From contig DASXLG010000367.1 in assembly GCA_036496425.1 (NCBI GenBank), forward strand, positions 1 through 64,000: a DNA stretch of 64,000 nt. Reading direction: 5' to 3'. This DNA is from Terriglobia bacterium. Lineage in GTDB: Bacteria; Acidobacteriota; Terriglobia; 20CM-2-55-15. A program made the position numbers and the translations under genes. Shown piece by piece: positions 43,582-55,358 of this stretch (position 1 is its first letter; each line of letters begins with the position of its first letter). The notes beneath the pieces were generated by a model, which saw only the letters and a program-made list of their open reading frames with translations, did no database searches and was not told the origin of the DNA.

Positions 43582-45174
43582 TTACATCCGGAACACGCCA
43601 AAGCGGGTTTCCTCCTGTGGCGCATTCATTGCGGCCGATATACCAAGGGCAAGAACCATTCGGGTATCTAAAGGATCGATAACGCCATCGTCCCACAGCC
43701 GTGCCGTGCTGTAAAACGCGTTACCTTCTTCGGCGTACTTGTCGAGCGTCGGCTTCATGAATTCCTGCTGCTGCTCCGCGGTCATGGTTTTTCCGTGTGC
43801 CTTAAGCTGATCGAGCTTTACTTGAAGCAGCACATTCGCGGCCTGCTCGCCGCCCATGACGGAGATTCGCGCGTTCGGCCACATCCAAAGCTGACGAGGC
43901 CCGTAGGCCCTGCCGCACATCCCGTAATTACCGGCGCCATACGATCCGCCGATGATCACTGTAAATTTCGGCACGGCCACGCTGGCCACGGCATTGACCA
44001 TTTTGGCGCCGTCCTTCGCGATGCCGCCTTCTTCAAATTTTTTGCCGACCATGAAGCCGGTAATGTTCTGCAGGAATACGAGAGGAATGTTGCGTTGTGC
44101 GCAAAGTTCGATGAAATGGGTTGCCTTCAATGCGCTTTCGGAGAACAGGACGCCGTTGTTTCCGATGATCCCAACGGAATAACCCCAGATTCGCGCGAAT
44201 CCGCAAACGACGGTCGGCCCGTATAACGCCTTGAACTCATGAAACCAGCTTGCGTCGACGATCCGCGAAATCACCTCGCGGACGTCGTACGACTTTCTGA
44301 GATCGCTGGGAATGATGCCGTAAAGCTCCCGGGGATCCTGCTGCGGTTCTTCAGTCTCGGCGGCCTGCGGCGCCTGCTTCGTGGATTGAGGAATCGAACG
44401 GAAAATATCGCGGACGATGCGCAGAGCATCGGCGTCATTCCGGGCGCAATGGTCGGCAACGCCGGAAATCCGGCAATGAACGTCCGCTCCGCCCAATTCC
44501 TCCGCCGTGACTTCTTCGCCCGTGGCTGCTTTCACCAGCGGCGGTCCTCCGAGGAAAATGGTTCCCTGATTTCGAACAATGACAGCTTCATCGCTCATGG
44601 CAGGAACATATGCGCCGCCTGCCGTACATGACCCGAGCACCGCAGCGACCTGATAGATCCCCGTGCCGGACATTCGCGCCTGGTTATAGAAGATGCGTCC
44701 GAAATGATCGCGGTCCGGAAAAACCTCGGCTTGAAGCGGAAGAAAGGCGCCGCCGGAATCGACGAGATAGAGGCAGGGCAAGTGATTCTGCATCGCGATT
44801 TCCTGTGCCCGCAGATGCTTTTTGACCGTGATCGGGAAGTATGTTCCGCCTTTGACTGTGGCGTCGTTGGCGACGATGATGGTCTGATGACCTTGAATGA
44901 CTCCTATGCCCGTGACGAGGCCGGCGCAGGGAGCTTCGTCGTCATACATGCCGGTGGCGGCCAGAGCGCTGAATTCGAGGAAAGGCGTCCCGGGATCGAC
45001 CACCGCATCGATGCGTTCCCGGACGAACATCTTTCCGCGTTCCTTGTGGCGCTTGACCGAAGCTTCCCCGCCGCCCTTTTTAACTGTGTCGAGTTTTGTC
45101 CGGAGATTCGCGACCAGCGCTGTCATGGCCGCGTGATTGGATTGGAAAATGGCGTCGCTATTTTTTGCGTACAT
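43582..45174 (-). CDS. Acyl-CoA carboxylase carboxyltransferase (methylcrotonyl-CoA carboxylase beta-like)
   Basis: A 530-residue carboxyltransferase with two crotonase-like halves: [68 protein letters not shown] and the second-half [40 protein letters not shown] and [27 protein letters not shown] and the FMVG motif point to methylcrotonyl-CoA rather than propionyl-CoA specificity. Start at [10 protein letters not shown] (45174), overlapping the 3' end of the mutase small subunit. A ~30-residue acidic insertion ([18 protein letters not shown]) lies mid-protein. Confidence 0.9.
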   Translation of the reverse strand: MYAKNSDAIFQSNHAAMTALVANLRTKLDTVKKGGGEASVKRHKERGKMFVRERIDAVVDPGTPFLEFSALAATGMYDDEAPCAGLVTGIGVIQGHQTIIVANDATVKGGTYFPITVKKHLRAQEIAMQNHLPCLYLVDSGGAFLPLQAEVFPDRDHFGRIFYNQARMSGTGIYQVAAVLGSCTAGGAYVPAMSDEAVIVRNQGTIFLGGPPLVKAATGEEVTAEELGGADVHCRISGVADHCARNDADALRIVRDIFRSIPQSTKQAPQAAETEEPQQDPRELYGIIPSDLRKSYDVREVISRIVDASWFHEFKALYGPTVVCGFARIWGYSVGIIGNNGVLFSESALKATHFIELCAQRNIPLVFLQNITGFMVGKKFEEGGIAKDGAKMVNAVASVAVPKFTVIIGGSYGAGNYGMCGRAYGPRQLWMWPNARISVMGGEQAANVLLQVKLDQLKAHGKTMTAEQQQEFMKPTLDKYAEEGNAFYSTARLWDDGVIDPLDTRMVLALGISAAMNAPQEETRFGVFRM

Positions 45175-45561
45175 GCGAACGAACATAACGGACGATATCT
45201 TCGGTCGAGGCGCCAGGCTGAAAAATTTCAGCGACGCCCAACTCCTTGAGCTTGGTGACGTCCTGGTCCGGAATGATACCGCCGACAATCACCAGAACGT
45301 CATCGAGCCGCTCTTTTTTCATCAACTCCATGATCCGCGGGCATAACGTCATGTGCGCGCCGGAGAGCACGGACAATCCGACGACGTCGGCATCCTCCTG
45401 CAGGGCCGCGTTGACCACCTGCTCCGGCGTCTGCCGCAAGCCGGTATAGATCACCTCGAATCCGGCGTCGCGGAACGCGCGGGCAATCACCTTGGCGCCG
45501 CGGTCATGACCGTCGAGGCCCGGCTTCGCGACAACCACACGAATCTTTTCGGTCGTACTCA

Positions 45562-45562
<1 letters not shown>
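45158..45562 (-). CDS. Methylmalonyl-CoA mutase, cobalamin-binding subunit
   Basis: A 134-residue B12-binding Rossmann domain with the base-off motif D17-x-H19-x-x-G22 in [15 protein letters not shown], and [12 protein letters not shown] and [11 protein letters not shown] typical of the mutase C-terminal subunit. It works with the 532-residue catalytic subunit encoded directly upstream (1-base overlap), as in the two-subunit mutases of archaea and many bacteria. The product feeds propionyl-CoA carbon to succinyl-CoA. Confidence 0.92.
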
Positions 45563-48646
<3,084 letters not shown>

Positions 48647-48648
48647 AA

Positions 48649-48723
48649 GAACGGAACACAAGAAGCACAAGAGGCACAAGAATCGGTCTTTCTTGTGCCT
48701 CTTGTGCTTCTTGTGTTCCGTTC
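48649..48723. repeat. Nonamer-built hairpin with 33-bp perfect stem
   Basis: 48649-48681 and 48691-48723 are exact reverse complements around a 9-nt loop. The arm is made of 9-base words: CACAAGAAG CACAAGAGG CACAAGA, preceded by GAACGGAA. It begins two bases after the proS stop and ends 14 bases before the next gene. Likely a strong RNA hairpin at the proS 3' end. Confidence 0.92.
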
Positions 48724-48737
48724 CCTAGACTCTCATC

Positions 48738-49328
48738 ATGTCTGACGATCGCGGGACCTGGATCCGGCATTTCCTGTATCTCGCCCTGTTTGCGGCGGCA
48801 TTTCACAGTCTTCAGTTCCTCGCCTCGCTCTTACTGTGGGTCAATACCAGTTCCCCCGTTCTCATGGCGTACGGCGTCGATGCTGCAGTCAGCGCGTTTG
48901 CCGCTCTCGTTCTCGCGGCGCGCCTCGAGCGCGACTGGCGGAATAAATTCATTGCATACGGTTATATGCTCGCCGCCGCGCTGTCCTTCTATCTTGGCGC
49001 GTCCATGTTGTGGATCGGCCGGCGTCCGCGGACCAGCATCCTCGGGATCGTCCTGGCGGCTGTCTCGATGCTCGTTATTCCCATCGTTGGCTCTTACATG
49101 AAAGTTTTAGCGGTGGAACTTCGCAGTCAGGCGTTAAAATCGGCAGCGATATTCACATTCGGCAACTCGTACCTTTCGATGGTCCTTCTGACTGCTTTGC
49201 TGGTGAGCTACGGGATGAACTTGCGGTGGGGCGATCCGCTGGGTGCGCTGGTGATGTTTCCATTCATGGCGCAAAAAGGGATTCAGATTCTGCTCGAGGA
49301 AGGGAAGCATGAATACGTGGAAGATTAA
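48738..49328 (+). CDS. Multi-pass membrane protein resembling a CDF transmembrane domain
   Basis: 196 residues with about six hydrophobic segments (LYLALFAAAFHSLQFLASLL, AFAALVLAARL, YMLAAALSFYLGA, ILGIVLAAVSMLVIPIVG, YLSMVLLTALLVSYG, ALVMFPFMAQ). The pattern ELRSQALKSAAIFTFGNSYL with RWGDPLGALVM resembles helices 4-6 of cation diffusion facilitators, but the metal-binding HxxxD/DxxxD pairs and the cytoplasmic domain are absent. It may be a degenerate transporter-like protein with another role. It overlaps the amidohydrolase start by 20 bases, so the two are co-translated. Confidence 0.68.
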   Translation: MSDDRGTWIRHFLYLALFAAAFHSLQFLASLLLWVNTSSPVLMAYGVDAAVSAFAALVLAARLERDWRNKFIAYGYMLAAALSFYLGASMLWIGRRPRTSILGIVLAAVSMLVIPIVGSYMKVLAVELRSQALKSAAIFTFGNSYLSMVLLTALLVSYGMNLRWGDPLGALVMFPFMAQKGIQILLEEGKHEYVED

Positions 49329-50706
49329 GGCTGCTCTGGTCTGCCTGGTTTGCCTGCTTCTTGGGCCCGTGTCCGGCGCGCAACCGCAGCAGCGCCCGAA
49401 TGGCGTGATCGTGATTCAGGGCGCGACGATCATCACCGGAACCGGCAGTCCATCCATCCGGAACGGTACGATCCTGATCGACGGCGGCCGCATTCGAGGC
49501 GTTGGCGCGAAAGGTGAGGTCCAGGTGCCGAAAGATGCCCAGGTCATCGATGCGCGCGGCAAATGGATCATTCCCGGTCTGATCGATGCGCACGTTCATT
49601 TCTCACAGTCGGCCGGTCTCTATACGCGGCCGGACGTCATCGACCTCCGCAAGTGGCGTCCGTACGAAAAGGAAATGGATTGGATCAAGCAGCGGCTGCC
49701 GTACACCCTTGCGCATTACATCGCTTCGGGCATTACCGGCGTGGTCGACTGCGGCGGGCCAATGTGGAATTTCGAGATGCGCGATATCGCCAATCGTACG
49801 GCAAAGGCGCCCCGCGTCGCCGTCGCAGGGCCGTTGATTGCAACTTATCTTCCCCCGACGACCTGGCCGAACGACCCCGACATCGTCAAGCCGAATACTC
49901 CGGCCGAGGCCCGCGCGCTTGTACGCAAGCAGTTAGAACATAAGCCGGATCTGATCAAGCTGTGGTGGATCCGGACACCCGGGGATAATCTCGATCAACA
50001 GGTCCAGATCATGTCGGCCGCTATCGATGAAAGCAAGTCCCGTGGCGTTCGCGTGGCCGTACACGCCACCGAACTCGAGACCGCGAAAGCCGCCCTTCGC
50101 GCCGGCGCGGACATCCTCGTCCACAGTGTCAGCGATCAACGGGTCGACGCGCAGTTCATCAATCTCGTGAAGAGCCGCGACATTATTTATATGACCACGT
50201 TGTGGGTCGAGGAAGGCTACCGCATGGTTCTCAATCAGCAGGTCTCTTTGAATGACTTCGAAAAGAAGGTCGGCGATCCGGAAGTGATTGCCACCTGGAG
50301 CGATCTCGCCAAGATTCCACCGGAGCAGATTCCCGGCGGTATCCCGGACATCCTTCCGCCGCCGAAGCGGCCGGTCGCCTATGACAACCTGATGATACTG
50401 GAAGCTGCAGGGGTCCGGATTGTCGGCGCCACCGATGCCGGCAATATCGGAACACTTCACGGGGCCTCGCTCCATCGTGAATTCGAACTGATGGCGGATG
50501 CGGGCATGCGGCCGATGGACATCATCGTATCGGCGACAAAGAATGCCGCAGCCGTCATGGGACGCCAGGCCGAGCTCGGGACGCTCGAAAAAGGGAAGTA
50601 CGCCGATCTTGTCATTCTCGACGCGGATCCGCTCGTCGATATCAAGAACACCAGGAAGATTTCCAGAGTGATGAAAGCCGGTGAATTCTATGAAGGGGGA
50701 AATTAG
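49309..50706 (+). CDS. Secreted amidohydrolase
   Basis: 465 residues with a signal peptide (KAALVCLVCLLLGPVSGAQ) and an amidohydrolase fold: beta-sandwich VIQGATIITGTGSPSIRNGT, metal motif WIIPGLIDAHVHFSQSAGL, metal ligand His in RVAVHATELETAK, a second in ILVHSVSDQ, Asp in IVGATDAGNI and closing LEKGKYADLVILDADPL. It resembles imidazolonepropionase-like/prolidase-like periplasmic amidohydrolases; substrate unknown. Its last codons and stop are part of the left arm of the 44-bp palindrome that follows. Confidence 0.83.
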   Translation: MNTWKIKAALVCLVCLLLGPVSGAQPQQRPNGVIVIQGATIITGTGSPSIRNGTILIDGGRIRGVGAKGEVQVPKDAQVIDARGKWIIPGLIDAHVHFSQSAGLYTRPDVIDLRKWRPYEKEMDWIKQRLPYTLAHYIASGITGVVDCGGPMWNFEMRDIANRTAKAPRVAVAGPLIATYLPPTTWPNDPDIVKPNTPAEARALVRKQLEHKPDLIKLWWIRTPGDNLDQQVQIMSAAIDESKSRGVRVAVHATELETAKAALRAGADILVHSVSDQRVDAQFINLVKSRDIIYMTTLWVEEGYRMVLNQQVSLNDFEKKVGDPEVIATWSDLAKIPPEQIPGGIPDILPPPKRPVAYDNLMILEAAGVRIVGATDAGNIGTLHGASLHREFELMADAGMRPMDIIVSATKNAAAVMGRQAELGTLEKGKYADLVILDADPLVDIKNTRKISRVMKAGEFYEGGN

Positions 50707-50800
50707 CCGCAGATGACGCGGATGGCGCAGATGGGCGCGCACGAAAGACCTTTGCTGCGCCCATCTGCGCCATCCGCGTCATCTGCGGCTAATTTCCCCC
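50695..50800. repeat. Palindrome with 44-bp perfect stem (CGCAGATG family)
   Basis: 50695-50738 and 50757-50800 are exact reverse complements, 44 bp each, with an 18-nt loop. The arm contains nonamers CGCAGATGA CGCGGATGG CGCAGATGG and begins GGGGGAAATTAG, which is the 3' end of the amidohydrolase including its TAG. The right arm therefore holds an inverted copy of the gene's last codons. It ends 14 bases before the Fur box of the iron permease. Confidence 0.95.
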
Positions 50801-50814
50801 TCCTATTTTTCCTT

Positions 50815-50833
50815 GAAAATGAGAATCATTTTC
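50815..50833 (+). promoter_or_regulatory. Fur box upstream of the iron permease
   Basis: GAAAATGAGAATCATTTTC matches 16 of 19 positions of the classical Fur box GATAATGATAATCATTATC and is itself nearly palindromic. It ends 16 bases before the FTR1 start codon, a good place for iron-dependent repression. Confidence 0.88.
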
Positions 50834-50849
50834 ACTTAGGCTTGTAACC

Positions 50850-51599
50850 ATGTTGCAGGCATTCATCGTCGTCTTCCGAGAAGGGTTCGAATCATTCCTG
50901 ATCGTCGGCGTCATTCTGGCTTACCTTCGCCGCATCGGCCAGCATCGGCTGGTGCCGGCGATGTACTGGGGAATCGCAGCCTCCGTTCTGGCCAGTACCG
51001 GTCTTGGATACATGTTGTCTCGCGGCGTGAACGAGTCCCTGTGGGAAGGCATACTGGGTCTTGTGACTATCGTTCTGGTCGGGTCGCTGGTCGTCCATAT
51101 GTGGAAGGCCGGCGCGCACATGAAGCGCGATATGGAAAGCAAGCTCAGTGAGATTTCCCAGCGTTCTTCGCGGTGGGCATTTGCCGGCGTGTTCTTTTTC
51201 ACGCTGGTGATGATCACCAAAGAGGGCATGGAGACGGTGTTGATGCTGTTCCAGATCCAGGGTTCCCGAAGCCTGGCGACGGGCGTGTTCCTGGGAGTCG
51301 TGGGTGCGACGGCGCTTGCCTGGAGTTGGGTGAGATTTGGACATCTCATCAACATCAAGAGATTTTTCCAGGTCACCGCGATCTTCCTGATGCTGTTCAT
51401 GGTGCAGATCGGCATCTACTCCTTCCATGAGTTTTCCGAGGCGCGGGTTCTTCCCAACAGCGAGGCCCTGCACGATGCGACCGAGCCGTTTTCGTCCGAT
51501 GGCATCTACGGCCGGTGGTTTTCGGTCGTGGCGATCGGAGCCTGTGCGGTCTGGCTCGCGGGCGCCAAGGTGAACGACAGCATCAAAGTTAAGATTTAG
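50850..51599 (+). CDS. FTR1-family high-affinity iron permease
   Basis: A 249-residue membrane protein with seven hydrophobic segments. The iron-binding R-E-G-x-E motifs are R10-EGFE14 (FREGFESFLIVGVIL) and TKEGMETVLML in the fourth segment, the latter with K in place of R. Length and topology fit the EfeU/Ftr1p family, which imports iron across the cytoplasmic membrane. A Fur box immediately upstream supports this. Two small genes follow in tight succession. No efeO/efeB partner is present. Confidence 0.9.
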   Translation: MLQAFIVVFREGFESFLIVGVILAYLRRIGQHRLVPAMYWGIAASVLASTGLGYMLSRGVNESLWEGILGLVTIVLVGSLVVHMWKAGAHMKRDMESKLSEISQRSSRWAFAGVFFFTLVMITKEGMETVLMLFQIQGSRSLATGVFLGVVGATALAWSWVRFGHLINIKRFFQVTAIFLMLFMVQIGIYSFHEFSEARVLPNSEALHDATEPFSSDGIYGRWFSVVAIGACAVWLAGAKVNDSIKVKI

Positions 51600-51600
51600 C

Positions 51601-51807
51601 GTGATCAAATTCCTTCTCTGGTGCGTCCTACTGGTACTGTGCTGGCCGCTTGCGCTGCTGGCGCTGGTGTTGTATCCCATCGTGTGGCTGATTCTGTTTC
51701 CTTTCCGGCTGGTGGGGATTGTGGTGACCGGTGCCCTCGACCTGATCTGGACTATCGTCACGTTGCCGGCGGCACTGCTGCGTAGACTGACGTTTCAGCA
51801 CCAATGA
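51601..51807 (+). CDS. Small two-helix membrane protein
   Basis: 68 residues, almost all hydrophobic: LLWCVLLVLCWPLALLALVL and PIVWLILFPFRLVGIVVTGA, then LIWTIVTLPAALL. GTG start one base after the FTR1 stop; its own end overlaps the next ATG by four bases. No family recognised. The position in the Fur-controlled unit suggests an accessory role for the permease, which is inference only. Confidence 0.65.
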   Translation: MIKFLLWCVLLVLCWPLALLALVLYPIVWLILFPFRLVGIVVTGALDLIWTIVTLPAALLRRLTFQHQ

Positions 51808-52220
51808 TCAAGAAGACCGTAGAGATCGACGCGCCGCCGGGACGGGTCTGGCCGGTCCTGGCCGACGTGGAGCGATGGCATGAATGGACGCCGTCGATCC
51901 GGAGCATCAGGCGATTGGAAGGCGGTCCGTTTACTGTCGGAAGCAGTGCATGTGTCTCGCAACCCAAACTGCGAGAGGCGATCTGGACAGTCTCGCACTT
52001 GGAGCCAGGCCGGGGTTTCACATGGACGTCCGGCGGCTCGGGCTTGTTTCGGGCGACCGGAAGTCACCTCATCGAGCCGTCCGGCAACGGCAGCCGCGTC
52101 ACCTTGTCGGTGGAGTTCAAGGGCTTATTGGGCGGACTCGCCGGCCTCGCATTCGGCAAGCTGACGGATGAATACCTTGCCATGGAAGCTGCCGGCTTGA
52201 AACGGAAGTGCGAACTGTAG
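51804..52220 (+). CDS. SRPBCC-family (polyketide cyclase/START-like) protein
   Basis: A 138-residue helix-grip protein: KKTVEIDAPPGRVWPVLADV and ERWHEWTPSIRSIRRLEGGP at the N-terminus are the SRPBCC opening, followed by beta strands and the long C-terminal helix LTDEYLAMEAAGLKRKCE. Such proteins bind hydrophobic ligands. No catalytic residue can be assigned. It is the third gene of the FTR1 unit and converges on dnaE2 with a 21-base gap. Confidence 0.78.
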   Translation: MIKKTVEIDAPPGRVWPVLADVERWHEWTPSIRSIRRLEGGPFTVGSSACVSQPKLREAIWTVSHLEPGRGFTWTSGGSGLFRATGSHLIEPSGNGSRVTLSVEFKGLLGGLAGLAFGKLTDEYLAMEAAGLKRKCEL

Positions 52221-52241
52221 GGAGCGGCCGGATCCAGGCGG

Positions 52242-55200
52242 TTAGTGAAAATCGTGCGACGCTACCGGGGCATTGCTGACCGGCAGCAGTTCAAGCCTGG
52301 CCGTCTTTACGGAAACCACGTTGTCGACATTCTGAAGACGGCCGTCGACGAGCAGGAACTTGCCGGACACGATCGTGAACCGGTTCTGCTCGAAGATGTC
52401 GGGTGTGATGATGACATTCGAAATTCCAGTCTCATCCTCGAGGCTCAGAAAAACAAATCCCTTGGCCGTTCCCGGCCGTTGCCGGCAGATTACTGCGCCG
52501 GCAACACGAACGTGCGCGCCATTAGGGATTGTTGTCAGGTCGCTGGCGCAAAGAACTCCCATTTCATTCATTGCATCGCGGTAATACGCCATCGGATGTG
52601 GTCCGACCGTCATGCCGGTTCCATGAAAATCCGCAACGAGGCGTTCTTCGGAAGTCATTTGCGCCAGCGGCGAGTCTCCATCGGCTTCGTCGATCGGCTC
52701 CAGTAACGGACCGGTTTTCCGGTTCGCGCGTTCGACCTGCCACAGCGCGTCGCGCCGGTGGATACGGTGTTCCAGATTCAGGAAATTCATCGCTCCTACT
52801 TCCGCGAGGAGAATCAATTCCCGTTTCTGTAATTCCGGAACGCGGCGCGCCAGATCGTCCACAGACGTGAATGGAGCCCGGTTGCGAGCTTCGACAAGCG
52901 CATGCGCGGCGGATTCGCGCATGCTTCTGACGTAACGCATCCCCACGCGCATGGCGCCATGTTCGAGAGTGCAGAGCCAGTCCGATTTCGTGATGTCGAT
53001 CGGTTTGACCTTCAGGCCGTGACGTTGCGCATCTTTGACCAATGTCGCGGGACTGTAAAAACCCATCGGCTGGTTGTTGAGCATCGCCGCCGTATATGCG
53101 GCGAGGTAATGACATTTCAGGTACGCGCTGGCATAGGCAAGCAATGCGAAACTGGCGGCATGCGACTCCGGAAATCCATAAAGCGCAAACGACGTGATGG
53201 AATGAATGATCTGATCCTGCACCTCGCCGGCAATCCCATTCTGATCCATTCCCTGGCGCAGTTTGACCTCGACCTCCTTCATCCGCCTTTCGGACCGTTT
53301 AAACCCGAACGCGCGGCGCAATTCTTCTGCCTGGCCGCCGCTGAATCCTGCGGTCAGCATGGCCATTCGCAGCAATTGTTCCTGGAAGAGCGGCACACCG
53401 AGCGTTCGTTTCAGTACAGGTTCGAGCGATGGATGCGGATACGCGACAGGCTCCCGCCCCTGCCGCCGCTTTAAATATGGATGCACCATGTTGCCGACGA
53501 TCGGACCGGGCCGGATGATCGCCACCTGCACGACGATATCGTAAAATCGGTCGGGCCGCATCCGAGGCAGGCACGACATCTGCGCGCGGCTTTCAATCTG
53601 GAACATGCCGACCGTGTCCGCTTTTTGCATTGCGGCGTACGAGGCGGGGTCGTTTTCGGGAAGATGGGCGAGATCGACTTCTTCATCATAATGATCCCGG
53701 ATCAGGTGGATGCAATCCTCCATGACCGCCATCATTCCCAGCCCCAAGAGATCGACTTTCACGATGCCCACATCGGCGCAGTCGTCCTTGTCCCATTGCA
53801 CGACGTTGCGGCCCGGCATTGTCGCCGGTTCCAGCGGTACGACCGAATCCAGCTGGCCCTGGCAGATCACCATGCCGCCCGAATGCTGTCCGAGGTGGCG
53901 CGGCAGATCCTGCAATCGCAGGCACAGCTCGAGGAATTTTCGGATGCGTGGCTGCCGCATATCGAAGCCGGCGGTATGGAACTGCGCTTCCAGCGTATCG
54001 GAGGCGTCTTTGTATTCGAAATGTCCCACCAGGCTGGAGAGGCGATCAAGCGTGGACGCATCGAAACCCAGCACTTTCCCGGTTTCACGCGCCGCGGACC
54101 GGCCGCGATAGGTAATGACATTCGCCGTCATTGCGGCCCCGAGCGCGCCATACCGTTCGTACACATATTGAATGGCGCGTTCGCGTTGATTGCCGCTGGG
54201 AAGGTCGAGATCGATGTCCGGCCACTCGCCGCGTTCTTCGGAAAGGAATCGTTCGAAAAGCAGGCCCATTTTCACCGGATCGACCGCGGTAATACCCAAC
54301 GCATAACAGACGGCGCTGTTCGCCGCCGAGCCGCGGCCTTGAATGAGGATATTGTTCTTGCGGCAGAACTGGACAATATCCCAGACGATCAGGAAATAAC
54401 CTTCCAGGTGCAGCTTCTCGATCAACGTCAGTTCACGCTCGATCTGTTGCCGTGATTTTTCATCGTAGGGCTGGAAACGATTCCGCGCGCTTTCAGAGGT
54501 GCGTTTGCGCAGAAAAGAAGCCATCGTCTCGCCGTCGCCTACTGGATATACCGGAAACTCATAACCCAGGTCTTTCAATGTGAATCGCAGGCGTGAGGAT
54601 ACTTCGCAGGTGTTGGCGGCCGCTTGGGGGACGTCTTTAAAGAGCCGTGTCATCTGCTGTGCCGTTTTCAAATGCCGCTCGGAGTTTTTCGAAAGCAGAC
54701 GGCCAGCGGTTTCCAATGTCCGGTGGTTTCGGATGCAGGTGAAGACATCGAGGATCTCCCGTTGAGCGGGCGTTGCATAGCGCACGCCATTGGTGGCAAT
54801 CAGCGGAAGACGGAATGTTTCCGCAAGCGCGATGGCTTGCTGATTGACGGCTTCTTCTTCGCGGTCGTAGTGGCGCTGGAGTTCGACATAAACGTTCCGG
54901 CAACCGAAAATTCCGGTTAGACGGTCGAGCGCACCGCTGCCGTTCCTGTTGCGGATAGCGGTGGTGAGCGGCCCGTGCTCACCGCCGGTCAGGCAGATCA
55001 GCCCGCGCGCATGCGCGGCCATCTCATCTTCTGTGACTGCGCCTTTGCCTTTCGGCGCGCGCAGCTTCATGCGCGTCAGCAGACGGCAAAGGTTCTGGTA
55101 GCCCTCCCGCGTTTCGGCAAGCACTGGATAACGGATGCCGGTTGTGGCGGTCACCTCCGCGCCGATATGGGCTTGAATGCCGGCCTTCTTCGCCGCCAGG

Positions 55201-55358
55201 TGAAATCGCGGTGCGCCGTAGACGCCGTCCCGGTCCATGAGCGCCATGGACGGCATGCCGTATTCCGCGGCGGCTCCGATGAATTCCTCGGGCAGGGCGG
55301 CGCCGTCGAGAAAACTGAATGCGGAGCCGGCATGAAGTTCGATGTACGGCGCGGTCAA
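52242..55358 (-). CDS. dnaE2: Error-prone DNA polymerase III alpha subunit
   Basis: A 1038-residue C-family polymerase of the DnaE2 type. The N-terminal PHP domain starts PYIELHAGSAFSFLDGAALP. Polymerase motifs include QGRGSAANSAVCYALGITAV, PDIDLDLPSGNQRERAIQYV, GLGMMAVMEDCIHLI and the C-terminal OB-fold domain (GAHVRVAGAVICRQRPGTAKGF). The TTG start at 55358 overlaps the imuB stop (TTGA), giving the length normal for the family; the ORF extension upstream is inside imuB. It works with ImuA and ImuB in SOS mutagenesis and lesion bypass. Confidence 0.93.
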   Translation of the reverse strand: MTAPYIELHAGSAFSFLDGAALPEEFIGAAAEYGMPSMALMDRDGVYGAPRFHLAAKKAGIQAHIGAEVTATTGIRYPVLAETREGYQNLCRLLTRMKLRAPKGKGAVTEDEMAAHARGLICLTGGEHGPLTTAIRNRNGSGALDRLTGIFGCRNVYVELQRHYDREEEAVNQQAIALAETFRLPLIATNGVRYATPAQREILDVFTCIRNHRTLETAGRLLSKNSERHLKTAQQMTRLFKDVPQAAANTCEVSSRLRFTLKDLGYEFPVYPVGDGETMASFLRKRTSESARNRFQPYDEKSRQQIERELTLIEKLHLEGYFLIVWDIVQFCRKNNILIQGRGSAANSAVCYALGITAVDPVKMGLLFERFLSEERGEWPDIDLDLPSGNQRERAIQYVYERYGALGAAMTANVITYRGRSAARETGKVLGFDASTLDRLSSLVGHFEYKDASDTLEAQFHTAGFDMRQPRIRKFLELCLRLQDLPRHLGQHSGGMVICQGQLDSVVPLEPATMPGRNVVQWDKDDCADVGIVKVDLLGLGMMAVMEDCIHLIRDHYDEEVDLAHLPENDPASYAAMQKADTVGMFQIESRAQMSCLPRMRPDRFYDIVVQVAIIRPGPIVGNMVHPYLKRRQGREPVAYPHPSLEPVLKRTLGVPLFQEQLLRMAMLTAGFSGGQAEELRRAFGFKRSERRMKEVEVKLRQGMDQNGIAGEVQDQIIHSITSFALYGFPESHAASFALLAYASAYLKCHYLAAYTAAMLNNQPMGFYSPATLVKDAQRHGLKVKPIDITKSDWLCTLEHGAMRVGMRYVRSMRESAAHALVEARNRAPFTSVDDLARRVPELQKRELILLAEVGAMNFLNLEHRIHRRDALWQVERANRKTGPLLEPIDEADGDSPLAQMTSEERLVADFHGTGMTVGPHPMAYYRDAMNEMGVLCASDLTTIPNGAHVRVAGAVICRQRPGTAKGFVFLSLEDETGISNVIITPDIFEQNRFTIVSGKFLLVDGRLQNVDNVVSVKTARLELLPVSNAPVASHDFH

